DNA of 64,000 bases from Promethearchaeota archaeon (GCA_016840085.1 JAEOTA010000088.1:1-64000); one strand, 5' to 3'; shown: positions 17,801-27,032, numbered from the stretch's first letter. Notes: generated by a model from the sequence alone, not told the origin. Translations and numbers: made by a program.

Positions 17801-19351
17801 TTAAATAGTATGATCGATGAAAAGAAAAATCTGATTATTAATACTGAAAATAGTATTAAAAAAATTCAAGAAGACCAGAATTCTTTGCAAAATGAAATTG
17901 ATACTTACACTTTAAAAAAAGAAAAATTCTGGGAGATAACAGAATATATCCAGAAGCAAATTGAAGATAAAAATAGAGAATTAGAAGATACTATGGATCG
18001 TCTTAGGGCACTGGAAAATGTAATGAGAATAATCAATTCAATTGAAGATATTCAAAAGGAGAATGCAGATGCCAATAATAATATTGAAAAATGTTTGAAA
18101 GATATAGAGGTTTTTAACTCTCAGGTCGATGAAATTCAAAAAAGCGTTGATCAAAAGCAAGAAATAATAGATTCTCTTAGAAATGAAAAAACTAAAGAAT
18201 TAGAATCACAAAAAAAAGCGCAAAAGAAATTAAACAAACTGAATAAAGATTTACAGAAACAACAAGGAAATTTAAATGAGTTAAATAAGAATAAAGAAAG
18301 AGAACAGAAAATTATAGAATTAGGTGAAGAGATAAAAGACACAGAAAAACAAGTAGAATCTATATTGAAAGAATTAGAGAATTTAAAAGAAGAATTAGAT
18401 ACTGAAAATGAGAAAAAGGATACCAAACAAAAAGAAATTGATAAGTTTATTCAAGAAAAAGATGAATCGTGGAAAAAACAAAAGCAATGTCAAAAGATTA
18501 TTACAGATTTAAAATCAGATCTTTCAATGGAAAATTCTAAAAAGAATAACTTTGAATCTAAAAAAATTATATGTGCAGATCAAATAGAAACTTTATTTCA
18601 ACGATCAAAAGAATTTGGCTCATTACCAAGAGTAACTGAAGATCTTTCAGAACCAGGATTACAATCTGAAATATTAGAAGCAACCAAAAAGAAGAAAACT
18701 CTCGAACCTGTGAATTTAAAAGCTATTGAACAATATGATGCAGTAAAAGAAAGATTTGATGAAATTGATATGCGTAGACAAACAATACAGAGAGAACGAA
18801 AATCAATTTTAGATGCAATAGATAAAATAGAACTTGAAAAAACGAGAACATTCATGAAAGCATATCATGAGATTAACAGAGAATTTAGTAGGATTTTTCA
18901 AAAGCTCAGCCCTGGTGGTTCGGCTAAAATGATTTTAGATCGTCCTGATAAACCTTTTGAGGGAGGGATTAGTATTGAAGCTAGACCTCGTGGTAAAAAA
19001 ATATCAAGTTTAGAGATATTAAGTGGAGGAGAGAAGACTTTAGTTGCCTTATCTTTTATTTTTGCAGTTCAAGAATTTTACCCAGCACCTTTTTACGTTT
19101 TAGATGAGATCGATGCAGCCCTCGATGCTCCCAATGTCCATAGAGTCTCCATGTTGCTGAAGGAATTTGCCATACAAGCACAATTCTTGGTTATAAGTCA
19201 TAGGGAGGAAAATATTGTAAATGCGGATAGGATATACGGAGTATCCATGCAACAGTCGGGTATAACAGATATATTTAGTGTTGATTTGGAGGAGGAAGCA
19301 AAACGTATTTTAGAACTTGAGGATATCGAGCCCACCATTACGGAGAATTAA
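14897..19351 (+). CDS. smc: chromosome partition protein SMC (unusual centre, recoded 3' end)
   Basis: 1484 residues, about 300 longer than usual. The N-terminal head has Walker A GPNGAGKSNI (near 33-42) and a Q-loop FVLQGKIVE; the C-terminal head has signature LSGGEKT and Walker B YVLDEIDAA (Asp1403). Long coiled coils lie between. The middle (about 690-860), where the glycine-rich hinge should be, is helical, acidic and almost free of Gly, with no CxxC hook. The start is TTG with GGAGA six bases upstream; the nearby ATG is out of frame. From about base 19112 codons become GC-richer and the last 74 codons duplicate the orphan fragment before scpA. Works with ScpA/ScpB to compact and segregate chromosomes. 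Confidence 0.95.
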   Translation: MTYIKKISMTGFKSFGDRTVTIKLSSGFTCIVGPNGAGKSNIIDALCFALGRLSKKTMRAKSLEDLIFAGSRGKNPSQRASVTMYFDNSENVFPGGTESFEITRVIKRGGGGGYKMNGKKSTRQQILNALAAANIDPDGSNQFVLQGKIVELTHMNAEDRRKFIEELIGLQKYDEMKDVTLKELEKAERDLGQFEAIFNEVSSQLKKVEKEKNDALAWKELDDHINFLNSQLIALKISKLRQEEDELEKKIDNSLKIIEELEEKIVRQEDLLKQESLVMDNIQVTINEKEKEREEITEKITQLKTKISSSQTTLNLANKSIEKLTQEIKNLENLQMELEEGQSIDFLIEKASNEISENENLIEESKKEIEKRQQTQAELETKIKDTDEEKSQFKTEISSVKQNISSNKAQIKVLRENIIKNEDKKTKLENELNKLKRDAESIDDAIEDARKTEKEIRKQIDNLKVKVSEENQNRKDLENKINTLQEERNILNANLGNLQSSLSSLNTEINMNNSNIQDLNKKKNSIEKKIQELSKGKDTEQVVKELLKENEDINKTLTGLRAKLKEENSIYKKNEQNLELWKMKKYSIESEINDNKGKIDNINTELKIFTKELTKLEREKNNLDSQVNTLNKSLSDIEKDIEKFSLKKENIRRRLEELKKEKENLLKKIESSEEEYEKNTEDITGILQILNMLTQNINISVESIKGNIQQSNAEAIEVSAEDFKKFILDIVDIMKTIETLGSDTEQTAEMSEMLSSIMETLSLFTDNADSTINQLIEKVKESADVEVQASTATFDSFVQDLMEILENVYLSLRKLTMSKSQELYKQLEEISDTISAQTDDFNDVEKKYTENNVQNQHSTENLSIFNRRLEEINKRIQELNTRAVKSEEENNERDANINERQKEIENLDADIKKLVELKDTYWDNISQIQDDIEKKQIELEALREKLQELHGIQNLFENITDIDENIQKLNSMIDEKKNLIINTENSIKKIQEDQNSLQNEIDTYTLKKEKFWEITEYIQKQIEDKNRELEDTMDRLRALENVMRIINSIEDIQKENADANNNIEKCLKDIEVFNSQVDEIQKSVDQKQEIIDSLRNEKTKELESQKKAQKKLNKLNKDLQKQQGNLNELNKNKEREQKIIELGEEIKDTEKQVESILKELENLKEELDTENEKKDTKQKEIDKFIQEKDESWKKQKQCQKIITDLKSDLSMENSKKNNFESKKIICADQIETLFQRSKEFGSLPRVTEDLSEPGLQSEILEATKKKKTLEPVNLKAIEQYDAVKERFDEIDMRRQTIQRERKSILDAIDKIELEKTRTFMKAYHEINREFSRIFQKLSPGGSAKMILDRPDKPFEGGISIEARPRGKKISSLEILSGGEKTLVALSFIFAVQEFYPAPFYVLDEIDAALDAPNVHRVSMLLKEFAIQAQFLVISHREENIVNADRIYGVSMQQSGITDIFSVDLEEEAKRILELEDIEPTITEN
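19130..19351 (+). repeat. recoded smc 3' end (left copy)
   Basis: This segment encodes PNVHRVS to the C-terminus and matches the right copy at 28401-28622 over 73 codons. Over the last 58 residues the proteins differ at one position (Ile/Leu), yet I count about 30 differing codons. The left copy uses TCG, GCG, CCC, ACC, AGG and GTC, which are rare in the rest of smc. Confidence 0.88.
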
Positions 19352-19367
19352 TAAAAATGAGTTGAAT

Positions 19368-21452
19368 TTATTTTTTACAAGTGTTACACCAACTTCCTTG
19401 GTATACAGCTGCCGGGGTGGTTTCCCACACATGATTATTTTTACATTTTATTTTTATAGGTTTAAACCGTCCTTTATATGGTGTTATTAGCTGACCTCCT
19501 TTCTTACTGACAAAGATTTGAAATTTTTCAGCATATATATCCATTTTACATTTTGGACACAATATCTCAATTTTTTTATAACTTTTTTTAAGCCAATACG
19601 GTGATTTTTTAAATTTATGTCTTTTTGAACATCTATACCATAATGGTGTTTTAGCATTTATATATTCACTAATTAATTTACAACCAAATTTCTTCCCAAT
19701 CTTTCGAAAATATTCCGTTGTTCCTTTCATATTTCTAGCACACTCAGGACACCAATTATCCTGATATACAGAGTTTGGGGTAGTTTTCCACTGGTGTCCC
19801 TTCTCACACATAAGCGTTACTTCTTTTCTTGCCGAAAAATAGGGAGTCATTAGACTTCCACCTTTCTTTTCGACATATGCTCTAAATTTTTTAGCATATT
19901 TATTTTCATATATAATAAATTCTCTATAATCGTATTTGGGGATATTTTTCAGCATTTTTCCCGTTTTTCTTTCATATTCTTGTTCAATATATTTTTGCAT
20001 TTTGGTGTAGGGAAGAAGTTCATCATCGGGAATTTGAATGAGGATCACCCCATTTTTCTCGCATAATTTTAATTTAAGAGCATCTTCTTTCTGTATGTCT
20101 TTTAACTCGTCATCAGTTTTGTTAAAAGCTTTTTTACGGTGTTGAATTCCTTGATATTCAAATGCTAATCCTAAATCTTTATTATATCCGTCGAGTTCCA
20201 TTTGATTTCCCTTCTCATTAATTAGCCATTCGGGATAACTTTTTGGAAAAGGCCTTTTAAAAACCTTTTCAAAGAATTTTCGACAAATTGTCTCACTAAT
20301 GTATATGTTACAGTGTGGACACCAAGAATTAGTATAAACAACACTATTGTAAGTAGTAATAAAATGATGTCCCTCGGCACATTCAAGGTGTAGTTTCGAT
20401 TTAGCATTTTTCAAGGTTTTACTATGACATTTTCCACCTTTCTTTGCTGCAATTTTCCTTATGGTGTCTAATGAGACATGTGTCTGCGTTCGGATATATT
20501 GTTGGTATTCATTATCGGTTAATATCCTTTTTAATTGATTACGAGCAGAAGTATCGCTTAATAAGAGCCATTTTTGAATGTCGTATGCATTGTATTTTCC
20601 TGGATTTTCTAAAATGATAGACTTAACAACTTTATTTACGCAATCAGTATCTCTAATTTTTGTTGTTAAAGAAACAAAATTCGAAATTAATTTTATCTGG
20701 TTTTTAATAGCTTTGGTTTTTTCATCTTTAGACAGACTTAATAATTGTATTTGTTTTTCCTTTAAAAAGTGTATAAATGTTTTGGTCGGGCGGAAGTTTT
20801 TTAACCAATTACCAGAGCGATTGAATTCTTCAACAAGTTGCTTTATTAACGTGCTTCTATGTATGTAATATAAAAAAGTTTCAAAAAGTTCATAATCATA
20901 CCCCCATTTCATGTACTTTTCTATATAATTTTTAAAATCTTCTCCGAATATTGAAACTAAATCTTTTGTTGGAAGTTTGCTTAAGGTGAATAGAAGCGTA
21001 GCCTTATCTTCATCACTAGGCTTTTGTTTTTGAATGATTTTTAGTAATATTGATTTTTCTTTTAAGGTCAAGGTTGTATTTTTATATAAATTCTCCTTTA
21101 AAATCTCCTTTAAATTTTGAAAATCGGGATTATTTTGATTTATAATTTGTTGTAAAGCGTTTCTTTTTTTTATTTCAACCAATAGATGAGTTAATTTTTT
21201 TGCGACTCGTTTTCCTTCAGGAATTAAACTTTTTTCATAGTTTCTACTTTTATATTCCTTATAAATTGCTAGTGAACTTTTTAATTCGTTAAAAAAATCA
21301 TCAAATCTTGGATTATGTTCTTTTAATTGTTTAATTAAAAGCTTATTATTATTGGTAAACTGATGAATTAAACATTGTAGTTCTTCTTTAATTTCTTTAG
21401 AGATCTCTTGGTCTGTTGACTCCTCAATATGATTTTTCAAAAATATTGCCAT
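19368..21452 (-). CDS. zinc-ribbon Vsr/EDxHD-like endonuclease (candidate homing endonuclease)
   Basis: 694 residues. A helical N-terminal part (1-320) precedes four zinc-ribbon repeats of the type C-x-x-x-H-x-W ... WCP-x-C, for example CEKGHQW ... NWCPEC. Between repeats one and two lies a nuclease-like core: ETICRKFFE, then ELDGYNKDLGLAFEYQGIQH with Glu, Asp, Gln and His in Vsr/EDxHD order, then a Lys-rich helix and GVILIQIPDD. Such proteins are common as free-standing endonucleases of phages and large viruses. The stop lies 17 bases from the smc stop, convergent. It likely binds and cuts smc lacking the island. Start ATG 21452. Confidence 0.8.
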   Translation of the reverse strand: MAIFLKNHIEESTDQEISKEIKEELQCLIHQFTNNNKLLIKQLKEHNPRFDDFFNELKSSLAIYKEYKSRNYEKSLIPEGKRVAKKLTHLLVEIKKRNALQQIINQNNPDFQNLKEILKENLYKNTTLTLKEKSILLKIIQKQKPSDEDKATLLFTLSKLPTKDLVSIFGEDFKNYIEKYMKWGYDYELFETFLYYIHRSTLIKQLVEEFNRSGNWLKNFRPTKTFIHFLKEKQIQLLSLSKDEKTKAIKNQIKLISNFVSLTTKIRDTDCVNKVVKSIILENPGKYNAYDIQKWLLLSDTSARNQLKRILTDNEYQQYIRTQTHVSLDTIRKIAAKKGGKCHSKTLKNAKSKLHLECAEGHHFITTYNSVVYTNSWCPHCNIYISETICRKFFEKVFKRPFPKSYPEWLINEKGNQMELDGYNKDLGLAFEYQGIQHRKKAFNKTDDELKDIQKEDALKLKLCEKNGVILIQIPDDELLPYTKMQKYIEQEYERKTGKMLKNIPKYDYREFIIYENKYAKKFRAYVEKKGGSLMTPYFSARKEVTLMCEKGHQWKTTPNSVYQDNWCPECARNMKGTTEYFRKIGKKFGCKLISEYINAKTPLWYRCSKRHKFKKSPYWLKKSYKKIEILCPKCKMDIYAEKFQIFVSKKGGQLITPYKGRFKPIKIKCKNNHVWETTPAAVYQGSWCNTCKK

Positions 21453-21530
21453 TTTAAGTCAAATAAATTTTTATTTGTCAAAACTATTTAATACGAAAGG
21501 ATAAAATTAAAGAGATAAACCTAGTAGAAA

Positions 21531-22328
21531 ATGTATTTAATTTATATAGATGAGTCTGGATCATCTACATATAAAGAAATGAATGTTGATTATACGCTTG
21601 CTTCAGTAATAATAGAAGAAAGCAATTGGCAAGCTATTAAGAATGAAATTGATCGTATTAGAATTTTATTTTTTCCAAATTTGGATCCAGATGATATAGA
21701 AATTCACACAAAAGAAATATTCCATAAACAGAATATATTTTGGTCTTTAAAGAATGATAAGAATTTTGATTTTCTAAGAGAATTGTATACAGCAATATCA
21801 AATATGGACTTAACGATAAATGCTATTCATATATTTAAGAAAAATTTAAAGAATAAACAAGATACTCACTCTTATCCAAGAAATTTCACTCCTGAAGAAA
21901 TAGCTTGGACCTTTTTAAATAATAGAGTTTCAAAATATTTAGATAAAATTATGCAAAAAAGAAAAACTGAAGGTAAACCTGCTACTTTTGGTCTTTATTT
22001 AATCGATAGAATTAATAAAAAATATGATCATAAAAGAAAGAAAAGAATTATCAAATATTTCACAACTTCTAAAATAAAAATTGGATTTTTCAAGCCTGTT
22101 TCTCCTTACATGTTGAATGATCCCGTTTTTGTAGATTCAAGTTTTCATATTTTAATACAGATTGCTGATTTAATTGCTTTTGTAATTCATCGAAAACATA
22201 ATTCAAACAATAATAGTAAGATAGATACCTATGTGGAAGAATTTTATAATTTAATAATTCCAAAATTTGATAATGATTCTTTAGATCCTTCAACATACTT
22301 AAATTATGGATTGAAATTGTATCCTTAA
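21531..22328 (+). CDS. DUF3800 protein
   Basis: 265 residues. It opens with YLIYIDESGSS, the DUF3800 signature in which an Asp-Glu pair sits on a first RNase H-like strand. Later segments GLYLIDRIN, VDSSFHILIQIADLIAFV supply further conserved acids (the final QxADxxA motif). The family has a predicted RNase H-like fold and often occurs on mobile elements and beside defence genes; activity is not established. It is divergent from the endonuclease gene with a gap of about 80 bases. Two hairpins follow its stop codon. Confidence 0.85.
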   Translation: MYLIYIDESGSSTYKEMNVDYTLASVIIEESNWQAIKNEIDRIRILFFPNLDPDDIEIHTKEIFHKQNIFWSLKNDKNFDFLRELYTAISNMDLTINAIHIFKKNLKNKQDTHSYPRNFTPEEIAWTFLNNRVSKYLDKIMQKRKTEGKPATFGLYLIDRINKKYDHKRKKRIIKYFTTSKIKIGFFKPVSPYMLNDPVFVDSSFHILIQIADLIAFVIHRKHNSNNNSKIDTYVEEFYNLIIPKFDNDSLDPSTYLNYGLKLYP

Positions 22329-22347
22329 TAAGAAGAGGTGAAGGTGA

Positions 22348-22364
22348 GTGGTGATAAACACCAC
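22348..22364. repeat. hairpin 1 of a pair (GGTG-ATAAA-CACC)
   Basis: GTGGTG ATAAA CACCAC forms a perfect 6-bp stem with a 5-base loop, 20 bases after the DUF3800 stop. The same core GGTGATAAACACC recurs at 22382. It may act in transcript ending or be a small palindromic repeat. Confidence 0.6.
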
Positions 22365-22376
22365 GATCCCTCCACA

Positions 22377-22399
22377 TTGATGGTGATAAACACCATCAA
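22377..22399. repeat. hairpin 2 of a pair (GGTG-ATAAA-CACC)
   Basis: TTGATGGTG ATAAA CACCATCAA forms a perfect 9-bp stem with the same ATAAA loop as hairpin 1, only 12 bases further on. Different outer stems with an identical core and loop suggest a recurring element, not a chance palindrome. Confidence 0.6.
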
Positions 22400-22944
22400 A
22401 ACTCATTTAATATATGGATATACATATTTATAAATTTAATCTCACAAACAAATTAGTAATTTCTTTAATTTGTATCTTTTTAATTCTAAGTCTCATGTCT
22501 TAAATATATATTTCAGAATTAAATTTTATTTTATCTTTCTACAATTTTTATCAATAAAAGGATAAAAATGTAAAGATTTTTTTTAAAGCAAAATATAATT
22601 TTTAATCAAATATCTTTTCAGAATATCAAAAATGCCGACGGAAAATTCAACCAGTTTTTAATACCATTAATAAAAAGTTAAGAAATGATTTCAATCATAT
22701 TATAAATTGAAAGTTTTTACAACCTTTATAAGCAATAATAATTTTCATGAAATTTTAACTGTAACTTCTTGAAATTTTTTAGGCATTGATGTTTTTTTTT
22801 ACAATACTAATTTGTAGATGTAGTAATAAGTCAAAAACTACTATAGAAAATTCATAGAGGATTGAGTTATAAATCAATTTATTTAGCTGGGTCTCTTAAT
22901 TTATAATAAATGTAATAGATGTAGATTATTAGTGGGTAGTTAAT
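22400..22944. other. AT-rich non-coding stretch in the island
   Basis: 545 bases with no open frame that looks coding, no tRNA and no repeat that I can see. It lies between the paired hairpins and the decayed phosphoesterase and may contain degraded cargo. Confidence 0.5.
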
Positions 22945-23832
22945 TTGATAGAATTTAATAGAAATACGTTAGCAATAGTTATTTCAGATATACATATTGG
23001 GAATGAATCTTCCAGAATTCAAGAATTTGCAGAATTTCTTGACATTATCCTACAAAATGTAATCAATAGAAAATTACCCTTTCTTAGAACTCTAATTATC
23101 CTAGGGGACTTCTTTGACCTTCTAGCAACTAGTTTTGAAGATCTATGTTTCAATGAAAAATATTTCCAGATTTATAATGAATTAGATCAAATTAAAAATC
23201 AAAAGATAAAAGTTATCTTTGCATTAGGTAATCATGAGATTTCTACCAGTTTGTTTTACAATCTTCAATTTAAAGGGCGGAAGAAAAGCTTTTTGAGGAA
23301 ATTTGATTACTACTCATTTCCTTTCGATTTTCTCACACTAAATACAATATGTCAATATGTTATTTTAATGAATGATGATGATGATATTTATTTGGGTTTA
23401 TTGGATTCTATTCATGATGAGCCATTTATATGGCTTCATTTAGCAAAAGGATCATTTCTAAATAATGAAACTTATTTTATGTGTCATGGATACCAATTTG
23501 AGGATAAAGATACTCATCATTCGGTTACAGGTTGGTGGGATTATGCGAGAAATTTAACTGAGGGATGGAAGAAAATTATAACATCTACATGGGCAAATAT
23601 TAAAACATTATTACAACAAAGAGATACTTCAAGATTTTATGACAATATAAGTACCAGTTTAGAAAATGCTGATAACCCATATTCCCATATTATATTTGGG
23701 CATACTCATAAGTGTGAAATAAAAGATTCAAAAATATTAAATACAGGTTGCTAGCTTAAAGATTCAAATCCCAGTCATCTTGAAATTTCAATTGATGGTA
23801 GTTGTAAGTTATATGAAATAAATTTTTTATAA
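22945..23832 (+). pseudogene. calcineurin-like metallophosphoesterase with in-frame TAG
   Basis: The frame has all the metallophosphoesterase motifs: VISDIHIGN, GDFFDL, ALGNHE and, near the end, HIIFGHTHK. It then stops at TAG 23752-23754 after NTGC. The same frame continues for 25 codons (LKDSNPSHLEISIDG) to a TAA at 23830-23832. In this superfamily NTG-S/C is normally followed by Trp, so TGG to TAG is the simple explanation. The short form of 269 residues keeps all metal ligands and could still be active. The start is a TTG. It lies in the smc island. Confidence 0.7.
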
Positions 23833-24046
23833 TTTTTACAATTTTTCTACCTCATTATTCTCTAATAAAAATGTATCCAAATTATCAACTTCAAAAATTC
23901 CAGAATTATTTTTTATTAAAATGTGCTCTTGAGGATTTTTGATATACTATTTTAATATTAAAGTTTTAGTATTCATGTCTTATTAAAAATTAGGGATTAT
24001 CAAGACAACCTCAGAATTAAATAAAATAGAAACATACTTTTATTTA

Positions 24047-24472
24047 ATGAAAGAAGCAGAATTAGTTGATAATTATATTATATTTAGAAAAAAGTCAGAA
24101 CCAAATATTATCATAATAAAAGAGAGAGGTTATCGACAAAAAAAAATTGATCTTATTGAAATAAACTTAAAAACAAATTTAAACTTCCATGGGGTAGAAT
24201 TCAAAATTAAGAATTGGAAACTTGGTCTAAAGCAATGTCTAGGCAATCGAATATTGGTTCCCTATAATTCTTTAGCAATATATTATAAATATGAAAAAAA
24301 TATACACATAGAAGAATTCTCCAAACATGGAATTGGTCTAATCATTATAAGTGATGATGGTTTTAGACAAAAAATACTTCCAAAAAAAAATGATCTATTA
24401 AACTATTACAAATATCATTGTATTTATGAAAAAATAAGAAACATCTTTCCAGAAACTTTAATAAATTGCTAA
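24047..24472 (+). CDS. putative PD-(D/E)xK-type nuclease-fold protein
   Basis: 141 residues. The run KKIDLIEINL, GVEFKIKNWKLGLKQCL, then RILVPYNSLAIYY and HGIGLIIIS fits a restriction-endonuclease-like fold. The VEFKIK strand has the E-x-K pair, the following helix carries a Gln, and the last strands resemble proteins in which a predicted nuclease ends in GIGLI. Asp in IDLIE could be the other acid. I cannot name the family. It precedes the three-gene cassette by 58 bases on the same strand. Confidence 0.5.
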   Translation: MKEAELVDNYIIFRKKSEPNIIIIKERGYRQKKIDLIEINLKTNLNFHGVEFKIKNWKLGLKQCLGNRILVPYNSLAIYYKYEKNIHIEEFSKHGIGLIIISDDGFRQKILPKKNDLLNYYKYHCIYEKIRNIFPETLINC

Positions 24473-24530
24473 ACTCCCTATTTTTAAGATTAAAAAAAAA
24501 AAAATACTAAATAAAAACATTATTTTAAAG

Positions 24531-25874
24531 ATGGATATTTTTTATAGATTAAACTCACCAAAAGATTTAGCAGATTTGAACGATAGCTTTTCTCAAAGCC
24601 TGTGTAAAGGATTTTACTTCTTTTTAGATGATATTAAATTGCAAAACGACAAAGCAATTCCTAGTAAAAAAAATCTAACTTATCTCAAAACAGTAAAATC
24701 TCTTAAGAGAGATATAATCCTAACTTTTGATTTTAATAAAAAGTTTAGTAGACCTGATTACCATTCTCCAAGATTAAATATAAAAACAACCAAACGATTA
24801 GAAGATAGATTACAGAGAGGCTTTTCTACTAGAAGAGATGTTGAAGAAGAAAAAGAATTTTTCAATTCTATTTTAAGGAAAAACCAAGAAAAAATAGGAG
24901 AGCTAAAAAAACTTGAAAATAAAAAATATTGTATAACAATTTTTAAAGAAATTCTTGATTATTATAAGAAAGTTAAAAAATATTTAGAAGAAGAAGTAGG
25001 TTTAATGCGATTTATTCCTCACATTAGGAAGACAAATGTTATTGGGTATGAAGTACCTTTAATTGCAAATTATAAAATTGAAGAATTAAATGATCCATAT
25101 TTTCAGGTTATTCAAAATTCAATTTTTAAAATAAACAATCATCTTGTAAATTTATGCAGAAAGAGTAGTCTAGATGATTTTATATATCCATTAACAGTAA
25201 TGACTGAAGATTTACAAACGAAAAATCAATTCTTAAATACCCAAATGAACTATCTAAAGGATTTTAAAAGATTATTGATATGGGTAATTGATTCAAATGA
25301 ATTGTATAGTACCAGAAAAAATAAACAGCTATATTTTGATATTGTTCGCGAATTAAGTAAAGACCATCATATATTTATCAAGTATGTTGGAGTAAAACAG
25401 CTCCAAAAATATAAAAAAGAATTTAATGAAGCATCAATTATTTTTCGTGAAGACGCCTATTCGGGTTATAATATTAACATTCAGAGATCTGCTAAGCCAA
25501 AAAGAACTAGAAACATATTAGATCCAAAAGACATAAAACATAAGGATGATAGAGGTCTCTCGAAGGGAAATGTAAATGCCCATTTTGAATGTAGTTGTAC
25601 TATCTGTAATGCTTTTGGAATTGATACTTATAAAAAGGCGATAGATTTTTATCATGGATCTAGGATTGCTAAAGAACCCGAATTTGCTAAGGAAATTTCC
25701 CCAAAACGAGAAGTAAAAGACGAAAAAAAGTATAGACTAGAAAAAACTAAAAAACTCCAAACAAAATTTAGAAAAATACATAACTTCGAAGTAGCGGATA
25801 ATTTAATTTTTATTAAACTAAACGAATTTATAAAAAAATATCCTAAAATAGCAAATCAAATTGGGTTGAGGTGA
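24531..25874 (+). CDS. unknown protein with CxCxxC cluster, first gene of a three-gene cassette
   Basis: 447 residues. The N-terminal region (FYFFLDD, DIILTFDF) and RLLIWVIDSNELYS then HHIFIKYVGVK look like alpha/beta core strands; a charged helical insert occupies roughly 80-150. Near residue 355 HFECSCTICNAFG gives a CxCxxC group with a His 16 residues later (DFYHGS), a likely zinc site. CxCxxC followed by His recalls tRNA-guanine transglycosylase-type proteins, but the spacing differs and I do not claim that. The tail is very basic. Its TGA overlaps the ribosome binding site of the next gene. It sits in the smc island. Confidence 0.6.
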   Translation: MDIFYRLNSPKDLADLNDSFSQSLCKGFYFFLDDIKLQNDKAIPSKKNLTYLKTVKSLKRDIILTFDFNKKFSRPDYHSPRLNIKTTKRLEDRLQRGFSTRRDVEEEKEFFNSILRKNQEKIGELKKLENKKYCITIFKEILDYYKKVKKYLEEEVGLMRFIPHIRKTNVIGYEVPLIANYKIEELNDPYFQVIQNSIFKINNHLVNLCRKSSLDDFIYPLTVMTEDLQTKNQFLNTQMNYLKDFKRLLIWVIDSNELYSTRKNKQLYFDIVRELSKDHHIFIKYVGVKQLQKYKKEFNEASIIFREDAYSGYNINIQRSAKPKRTRNILDPKDIKHKDDRGLSKGNVNAHFECSCTICNAFGIDTYKKAIDFYHGSRIAKEPEFAKEISPKREVKDEKKYRLEKTKKLQTKFRKIHNFEVADNLIFIKLNEFIKKYPKIANQIGLR

Positions 25875-25877
25875 AAA

Positions 25878-27032
25878 ATGAAAAATAGAATAAATAAATT
25901 TAATGAAATAATTGAAAATGAAGAATTAGTTCTCTTGATTTTATTTTATTCAGAAAGATATTACACATTAAAGACACGCTTAGTAAAATTGTTATTTCTT
26001 TTTAAAGAAATTTTTCCGATAAACGAAGAAAATGAATTAGATTTAGATTTTTTCCCTTATAATTATGGAGCTACACTTGATTATGATGAGTATCAGTTAT
26101 TAATTAGTACATTAAAGAACTATGAATTCATTGAAGTGGAAGAACAGATATTAAAGAAATATAATAATCCATTAATTAAAATTAAAATTCACGAAGAAAA
26201 AGAAGAAGAAATAATATATATGATTAAAGAAAAGCTTATACCAGAAAAACCAATATATAAAATCGAATTAATTGAAAAAATATGTAAAACCTTCCCTAAT
26301 TTTGATAATAAAGCATTACTTCAATTTGTTTATTATATTAGAGAGGATTTTACTGAAAAAAGCAAAATAAAGGAAGAAATATTTAATTTATCTAAAACAC
26401 AAATACAAGAAAAGACTATAAATCTCTTTAAAGAGCTTCGAATACGATATTTAGATATTTTTCTTGAATACTTAGAAGGAATCTTGAAAATATTTAATAT
26501 AAGTAAAACTATAGCAGATTATCAAATCTTTAAAGAACTTTTCGCAAATTTCCATATAGGCCTAAAAACTAATTCTCTTAAAATTAATAAAAATATCATT
26601 CAAAACTTAGATCAAATGTCCTTAAAAGATAAGAAACATCATAGACTGAAATTATCACTTTTAGACATATTCCTAAAAAATCAAGGTAAGGATTGGGATA
26701 ATGAAGCTATAATTTCTATTATAATATACATATTAAAATCCTTAAGTCTTAGTTGGCCTTTAGAAAAGCCCTTAGATCGAGAGATTTTTATCTCACTAAC
26801 TTCAAAATTACTTCAAAATTATAAATCTTTTTACAAACCGGAAGATACTTTCTCAGTATTAGAAAAAACCATACCTACAGAAGAAGAAATTCAAAAATTT
26901 ATTTTAAAATATGAAAATGACTTAACTGATAGTGAGGAAAAAGAAGAAGATACTGTAAAAGATGAATTTGGTCAAGACTTTACAGAAGACGACGAATATG
27001 AGGATGATATAATTAAAAAGTCAAATTCTTAA
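25878..27032 (+). CDS. unknown helical protein, possible Panacea/SocA-like N-terminus
   Basis: 384 residues, starting four bases after the previous gene with GGTGA overlapping that gene's stop. Residues 30-95 (LKTRLVKLLFLFKEIFP, FFPYNYGATLDYDEYQLLISTLKNYEFIEVEE) resemble the Panacea/DUF4065 pattern, in which a small helical DNA- or protein-binding domain has an xxKLLF helix, an F-x-PY-x-YG loop and an alpha-helix ending in a glutamate-rich strand. The rest is helical and the C-terminus is very acidic. The cassette position suggests it partners the flanking proteins, perhaps as an antitoxin or adaptor. That is inference. Confidence 0.55.
   Translation: MKNRINKFNEIIENEELVLLILFYSERYYTLKTRLVKLLFLFKEIFPINEENELDLDFFPYNYGATLDYDEYQLLISTLKNYEFIEVEEQILKKYNNPLIKIKIHEEKEEEIIYMIKEKLIPEKPIYKIELIEKICKTFPNFDNKALLQFVYYIREDFTEKSKIKEEIFNLSKTQIQEKTINLFKELRIRYLDIFLEYLEGILKIFNISKTIADYQIFKELFANFHIGLKTNSLKINKNIIQNLDQMSLKDKKHHRLKLSLLDIFLKNQGKDWDNEAIISIIIYILKSLSLSWPLEKPLDREIFISLTSKLLQNYKSFYKPEDTFSVLEKTIPTEEEIQKFILKYENDLTDSEEKEEDTVKDEFGQDFTEDDEYEDDIIKKSNS

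Noticed and set aside
16149..18855. Several minus-strand open frames of 85-121 codons inside smc
   Set aside because: They are rich in Phe, Ser and Leu as expected from the reverse complement of Lys/Glu-rich coiled coil, so they are shadows.
23755..23790. GATTCAAATCCC as a tRNA T-arm
   Set aside because: No acceptor or anticodon arms pair around it, and it falls in the read-through frame of the phosphoesterase.
24531..25874. tRNA-guanine transglycosylase/DpdA identity for the CxCxxC protein
   Set aside because: Cys spacing to the His is too short and no TGT active-site motif is visible; kept as unknown.
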